This document shows positions 60,319 to 64,000 of a DNA stretch of 64,000 nt, piece after piece. Below the pieces are notes generated by a model. That model saw only the letters and a program-made list of their open reading frames with translations, had not been told where the DNA came from and did no database searches. Source of the stretch: Streptomyces sp. SLBN-31 (GTDB taxonomy: Bacteria > Actinomycetota > Actinomycetes > Streptomycetales > Streptomycetaceae); assembly GCF_006715395.1 (NCBI RefSeq), contig NZ_VFNC01000001.1, forward strand, positions 4,183,244-4,247,243. Direction: 5' to 3'. Position 1 is the stretch's first letter, and every line of letters begins with the position of its first letter. The position numbers and the translations under genes are program-made.

Positions 60319-61458
60319 ATGAAGCGGTCACTGACGGATGTTCAAGCCCTATGGGCCATAGAGCAGGTCAAGAACGGGAGGATGACTCAAACCCAGGTCG
60401 CAGCCCACCTCGGCGCGTCACTCGCGCGGATCAACGCACTGGTCAACGGGCGCTCGTACAGGCATCTGCATGGCATCCCGAGAGGGACCAGGACAACCAA
60501 CGGCGGCCAACGGTACGGGTTCACCGAGACACCCGAGCGCCGTCACTGGAACGAGGCGAAGTTCTGGACGCGCGTGGACCGCTCCGGCGGCCCTAACGCC
60601 TGCTGGCCGTGGGCCGGGGGCAAACCCGACGCCTACGGCCACACTGCCGCCGGGAAAGGAATGACCGGCTCGGCCAACGCCCATGTCGTCGCGTTCACCC
60701 TGGCCATGGGACTGCCCAAGGCCCCGGATTGGGCGCTGGTCCTGCGCCACCTATGCGACAACAAGCCCTGCTGCAACCCCGCTCACCTCAAGCCCGGCAC
60801 CATCGGTGAGAACCTCGCCGACCGCTGGCAGGCCCAACGCGAAGGCCGTACCGGGCCGCGATCTGTCACAGACCCCGTACCTCCACCGCCCGGGGGGTGG
60901 TGCATCGTCACCGGCGACTTGGATGAACTCGACCGGCTGGCGCGGATCTCCGAGTTTCACGCCCGCGTGGACAGCAGCGGCGGCCCAGCGGCCTGTTGGC
61001 CGTGGAGAGGGGAGAAGTCCCGCAACAACTTCGGCTATGGACAGATGGCCTTCGACGGGCAAAGGGTCGTCCCCGCGCACCGCATCGCCTACGTGATCGC
61101 CGATGGGAAGACGCTGGCGGACATCAAAGGTCAGAACATCCTGCACAAGTGCCCCGAGGCCAAGCACCGCAACGACTGCAACAACCCTGCCCACCTGGCC
61201 CTCGGAACGCAGGCTGAGAACATCGCCGACAAGCTTATTCACGGCACCATGCCCATGGGAGAGCGGCATCACATGGGCCAGCGCTTCCCTGACGCCCTGG
61301 TCGCCCGGATGCGCGAGAAATTCTGGCGCCCTACCGGCAAGCGGCCCACCATGACCGAACTGGCCCTCGAAGCCGGAACGTCGGTCACCGTCATCAGTCG
61401 ATGGCTGAAGGGGACAAGCCGACCCGAAGCGGGCGGGCCACTCGCTCCCACCGGCTGA
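60319..61458 (+). CDS. Double-HNH (homing-type) endonuclease
   Basis: 379 residues from ATG 60319. The N-terminal helix-turn-helix reads QTQVAAHLGASLARINALVN. Two HNH_3-type units follow. The first is LRHLCDNKPCCNPAHLKPGT and ENLADRWQAQ; the second is PAHRIAYVIADGKTLADI with LHKCPEAKHRNDCNNPAHL and ENIADK. A C-terminal helix-turn-helix (TMTELALEAGTSVTVISRWL) completes it. This arrangement suits a sequence-specific, self-mobile nuclease. It stands alone and is bracketed by 15-bp repeats. Confidence 0.85.
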   Translation: MKRSLTDVQALWAIEQVKNGRMTQTQVAAHLGASLARINALVNGRSYRHLHGIPRGTRTTNGGQRYGFTETPERRHWNEAKFWTRVDRSGGPNACWPWAGGKPDAYGHTAAGKGMTGSANAHVVAFTLAMGLPKAPDWALVLRHLCDNKPCCNPAHLKPGTIGENLADRWQAQREGRTGPRSVTDPVPPPPGGWCIVTGDLDELDRLARISEFHARVDSSGGPAACWPWRGEKSRNNFGYGQMAFDGQRVVPAHRIAYVIADGKTLADIKGQNILHKCPEAKHRNDCNNPAHLALGTQAENIADKLIHGTMPMGERHHMGQRFPDALVARMREKFWRPTGKRPTMTELALEAGTSVTVISRWLKGTSRPEAGGPLAPTG

Positions 61459-61783
61459 CGCGCGCTTAGGACGGTTGGAGGAGATGTGCGCGACGGCCCG
61501 TGGGCCACTCTGGGGCCAGCAGCAACAGGGAGGCCCGGATGGAGTGCCGCCGCGTCTCTGGCTGCGGCGGGGCCGGTTCTTCCAACCTTCTTTCGCCCGA
61601 AATGAAGTTGGGCGATCGACCTGCGTCACGAACCTGCCGTACGTGCCTGACGACCCCTTGGATACTCGTAAGGCATGTACGAAATCGGCTCCCTGACTTG
61701 CCTGTCGCTTCCCAGACGCCCTAGATAACGCGGCCCGGCGATCGTTCTCAAGGTGGTCGCGACCACCTTGCCCCAGACGTGGG
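61459..61783. other. Stretch with short ORFs only
   Basis: Contains the second CGGTTGGAGGAGATG copy (61472-61486), whose GGAGGAG precedes an ATG of a 70-codon frame without family features. Another frame from 61536 reads ECRRVSGCGGAGSSNLLSPE and has CRTC; neither is convincing. Confidence 0.35.
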
Positions 61784-62260
61784 TCAGGTGGGCTGCCGTC
61801 CGGCCGGGTCTCCGCCCGGGTCGTCGGCCAGCTCGATCGCCGCGGTGATGCGCTTGCCCACCGGTTCCCGGTGGACACAGAAGGTCCGGCAGACGGCCAT
61901 CACGATCTCCAGACCGTGCTGCCCCACGCGCTCGGGGTCCATCGCGCCGATCGCGGGCAGGGTGGTGCTGCTGTCCCACACGCTCACCTCGACAGCGCCT
62001 CCGTCGACCTCCAGGGACAGCAGACAGGGACCGGGCGCGTACTTGCGGGCGTTGGTCACCATCTCGCTGACGACCAACTGCACCATGCCCATGGCCCGGG
62101 CCGACACCGGCAGCCCGTGCACAGCCTGTACCTCGGTGAGGAAGGACCGGGCAAGGTAGCGGGCAAGGGCGATCTCCTCGCTCCCCTCGAACGCGGCGGC
62201 CACCGATATGCGTCGCTCCACAAGCGGCTGCTGGCCCTCGTCCTGCCCAGCCGGTTCCAT
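61784..62260 (-). CDS. Anti-sigma-type ATP-binding protein (RsbW/HATPase_c_2)
   Basis: 158 residues from ATG 62260. The GHKL fold is present: N box VVSEMVTNARKYAPG, a degenerate G1 region VWDSSTTLPAIG and G2 VGQHGLEIVMAVCR. These proteins are abundant in Streptomyces and bind anti-anti-sigma or sigma factors. No partner is encoded nearby. Confidence 0.85.
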   Translation of the reverse strand: MEPAGQDEGQQPLVERRISVAAAFEGSEEIALARYLARSFLTEVQAVHGLPVSARAMGMVQLVVSEMVTNARKYAPGPCLLSLEVDGGAVEVSVWDSSTTLPAIGAMDPERVGQHGLEIVMAVCRTFCVHREPVGKRITAAIELADDPGGDPAGRQPT

Positions 62261-62394
62261 ACCGCCCGCCTCACGTCCGAAGCGCCATCCAATGCCCAGC
62301 CCGCTTACCCCCGAAACTTCACCGCACGCACCCGATGCCCGAAACTGGTTTCCGGCAATTTCCACTGAGGTCCGTCCGGCGAAAGGGCAGCAGC

Positions 62395-62794
62395 GTGGAT
62401 GAGCAGGCGTCAGGGTGGAGCTTTCTCACCAACCACTCTCGCGTGCTTCTGGCCATCGCACGCGACCTTGCCGCCCGCCTGCGCGACCTTGCCGCGGCCT
62501 GCCACATCACCGAACGCACGGTGCAGGGCATCGTGGTGGACCTCCAAGAAGGCGGTTACCTAAGCCGCGAGCGGCACGGCCGGCGCACCCGGTACGCCCT
62601 TCACCTGGGCGGCGCGCCATCCCGCAGAGGCTCACCTGCCCGTCAGCGGCCTGCTCGAACTGATCGCCTTCCCAGGCGGCGAGCGCGAATGCGCCGTTCA
62701 TCCCGGCTCGCCGTCGACTTATCGTTGGGTGGCGGCCGTCACCGTGCCGATGGCTGGCCGGCACGGTGACGGTCCGCCCGCAGGATGCTCGTAG
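62395..62794 (+). pseudogene. Winged-helix regulator, frameshifted
   Basis: GTG 62395 opens GWSFLTNHSRVLLAIARDLA, RLRDLAAACHITERTVQGIV, VDLQEGGYLSRERHGRRTRY. Near 62617 the first frame turns Arg/Pro-rich, while the next frame gives HPAEAHLPVSGLLELIAFPG and GSPSTYRW to a stop at 62794. Together they match the common Streptomyces MarR-like protein of about 133 residues. One insertion or deletion separates the parts. Confidence 0.7.
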
Positions 62795-62805
62795 GCTCAC
62801 ATGCC

Positions 62806-63507
62806 ATGACGACGCGGACGGTGGTGGATCAGGTGCTCAATCCGTGGACCCGAACGACCAGGAGCGCACCGTACGCGGTCCCCGAAGACCTGCCGCACTT
62901 GCAAGCCCTCGCCGACACCCAAGTCCGCGCCTCGGACGCGCCGTACCGGCTCAACCTGAGACTCCCGCCGGAACCGTTCACCGGCCTCCACGACGCGCCC
63001 CTGGTCATACTGCTGGCCAACCCAGGCGTGAGCGACGCAGACCCGGCTGCCTACGCCCGGCCCGGCGTGACCGAGCGAACCCTGCAACACATCGCGAACG
63101 CCGGCGGGACCCCCAACCACTTCCTGACGCACGCCGACAAGGACCATCCAGGACTGCGGTGGTGGTCCCGGACCCTGAACGGCCTGACAAGGCAGGGGTA
63201 CAGTCACGACGAACTCGCCCGGCAGATCCTTGCCGTGCAGTTCCACGGCTACCATTCGCGGTCGTGGCGGCCGATCCCGTACACGCTGCCCTCCCAGTCC
63301 TTCGCCTTTCACCTGGTGCGCCGCGCCATGTCCCGTGACGCGCTGATCGTCCTCGGGCGCATCGCGGCCACCTGGAAGATCGCCGTGCCGGAGCTGGCGT
63401 CGTATCCGAATATGGTGACGCCGAACCAAAAGCGGAGCGTGACGATCAGCCGGGGCAACTTCAGCCCTGAGGACTTCGAGCGGATCGAGCACGCCCTCAA
63501 GAGCTGA
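62806..63507 (+). CDS. Uncharacterised protein
   Basis: 233 residues from ATG 62806 (an earlier start at 62785 is possible). LHDAPLVILLANPGVSDADP, LRWWSRTLNGLTRQGYSHDE, SQSFAFHLVRRAMSRDALIV and LGRIAATWKIAVPEL suggest an alpha/beta fold with a LANPG loop like the active-site strand of uracil-DNA-glycosylase-type proteins. That resemblance is weak. No clear partner; follows the broken regulator. Confidence 0.6.
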   Translation: MTTRTVVDQVLNPWTRTTRSAPYAVPEDLPHLQALADTQVRASDAPYRLNLRLPPEPFTGLHDAPLVILLANPGVSDADPAAYARPGVTERTLQHIANAGGTPNHFLTHADKDHPGLRWWSRTLNGLTRQGYSHDELARQILAVQFHGYHSRSWRPIPYTLPSQSFAFHLVRRAMSRDALIVLGRIAATWKIAVPELASYPNMVTPNQKRSVTISRGNFSPEDFERIEHALKS

Positions 63508-63548
63508 GCACGCACGGCGGTGCGGTGCGCGCCCAGCGGGAGGGGCAG

Positions 63549-63998
63549 TCAGAGGCCGGCACGCGCTTCGGCCAGCTTCACGTCGGCCGCCCGCATCTCC
63601 CCGCATGCCTGCGGGTGCTTCTGCTCCATCTCCTCAAGAAGTACCGGCGACTTGCACAGAGCAGTGGTCGCCTCCCGGTCCAGAGCGGCGTCGACCTCGT
63701 ACGGCTTCTTCGAACCGGCCGGCGCCGGTCGCGGCGACGACTTCACATGCGCCATCGCCGCGATCTTTCCTTCGACCCCGCCGAAGTAGATCCACAGCCG
63801 GTCGCCGTCCCTCATCCGCTTCAGCGGCTTCCCGAGCCACCACTCGGTCGGACCGGAGTCTTGGCGTGCCAGCCTCGCGACCCGCGCTGGGGTGGAGGCG
63901 CCGTTCTCGATCGTGTCGAGCTCCGGGTCCAGGCAGTACAGCCAGTCCCGAGGGCCGACGACCTGGTAGACGGCGCGTCCGCCTCGGTTCGGAATCTT
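63549..63998 (-). CDS. EVE/PUA-like domain protein, 5' part beyond window
   Basis: 150 codons visible, open at the window end. Reads RAVYQVVGPRDWLYCLDPEL, TEWWLGKPLKRMRDGDRLWI and YFGGVEGKIAAMAHVKSS. The order W-x-Y near the start, then KxxxxMRxGDxLWIY and IxAMxxV, matches EVE-type domains that recognise modified nucleotides. The C-terminus is helical (SPVLLEEMEQKHPQACGEM). The upstream reading is cut, so length is unknown. The EVE link is inference. Confidence 0.55.
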   Translation of the reverse strand, partial: KIPNRGGRAVYQVVGPRDWLYCLDPELDTIENGASTPARVARLARQDSGPTEWWLGKPLKRMRDGDRLWIYFGGVEGKIAAMAHVKSSPRPAPAGSKKPYEVDAALDREATTALCKSPVLLEEMEQKHPQACGEMRAADVKLAEARAGL

Positions 63999-64000
63999 TT

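Overview
The window has high G+C content, with GTG/TTG starts and purine-rich ribosome-binding sites. Its gene families (DUF6192/RacP pair, replication-relaxation protein, RHS/LamG exported pair, MtlE/F/G-like ABC operon without an ATPase) point to Streptomyces or a close actinomycete. Insertion-sequence remnants, truncated integrase/recombinase pieces and frameshifted genes are dense, as in an accessory chromosome arm or an eroded mobile island. No tRNA, rRNA or CRISPR array was seen.

Layout. 1-2.2 kb (minus): ferredoxin (cut by the window edge), an FMN-type split-barrel (PPOX) protein, a broken second PPOX copy fused to a glyoxalase tail, and an intact VOC/glyoxalase gene. 2.7-4.7 kb: truncated AbiEii-type nucleotidyltransferase and a secreted aerolysin-like protein. 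4.8-8.5 kb: a tnpB gene split by a 3,015-bp transposon (5298-8312) that has 31-bp inverted ends and a 5-bp target duplication and carries two passenger genes. 8.5-13.7 kb: membrane diguanylate cyclase, a small zinc-cluster protein, the DUF6192-RacP operon and a complete IS5-type transposase gene. 14.1-22 kb: the most ordinary part, a sugar-alcohol utilisation locus (transaldolase, LacI repressor with twin operators, lipoprotein binding protein, two permeases, zinc polyol dehydrogenase, small-molecule kinase).

22-30 kb: an apparent conflict/immunity cluster on the minus strand (frameshifted KAP P-loop NTPase, an EACC1-like component and a coiled-coil protein of unknown function), then IS1380, MFS and IS5 fragments. 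30-35.4 kb: two TetR-controlled units, one with MFS exporter and SDR genes and one with a YczE-like membrane protein. 36-41 kb: a two-gene operon (degenerate helicase plus a protein that may be a reduced pPIWI-RE relative), small orphan ORFs and a helicase fragment. 41-52 kb: an exported LamG protein, a 2,148-residue RHS protein ending in a TreTu-like (ADP-ribosyltransferase-type) toxin domain, and a directly overlapping candidate immunity gene.

52-64 kb: IS debris, a truncated replication-relaxation protein, a pair of small membrane proteins, and a minus-strand operon-like group (Mom-like protein, PAPS-reductase-like ATP-pyrophosphatase, small helical protein, HTH protein) that could act in DNA modification. 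A double-HNH endonuclease, an anti-sigma-type ATPase, a broken HTH gene and two uncharacterised proteins (the last EVE-like and cut by the window end) follow.

All assignments come from reading the sequence and recalled family features. No database search or structure prediction was run.
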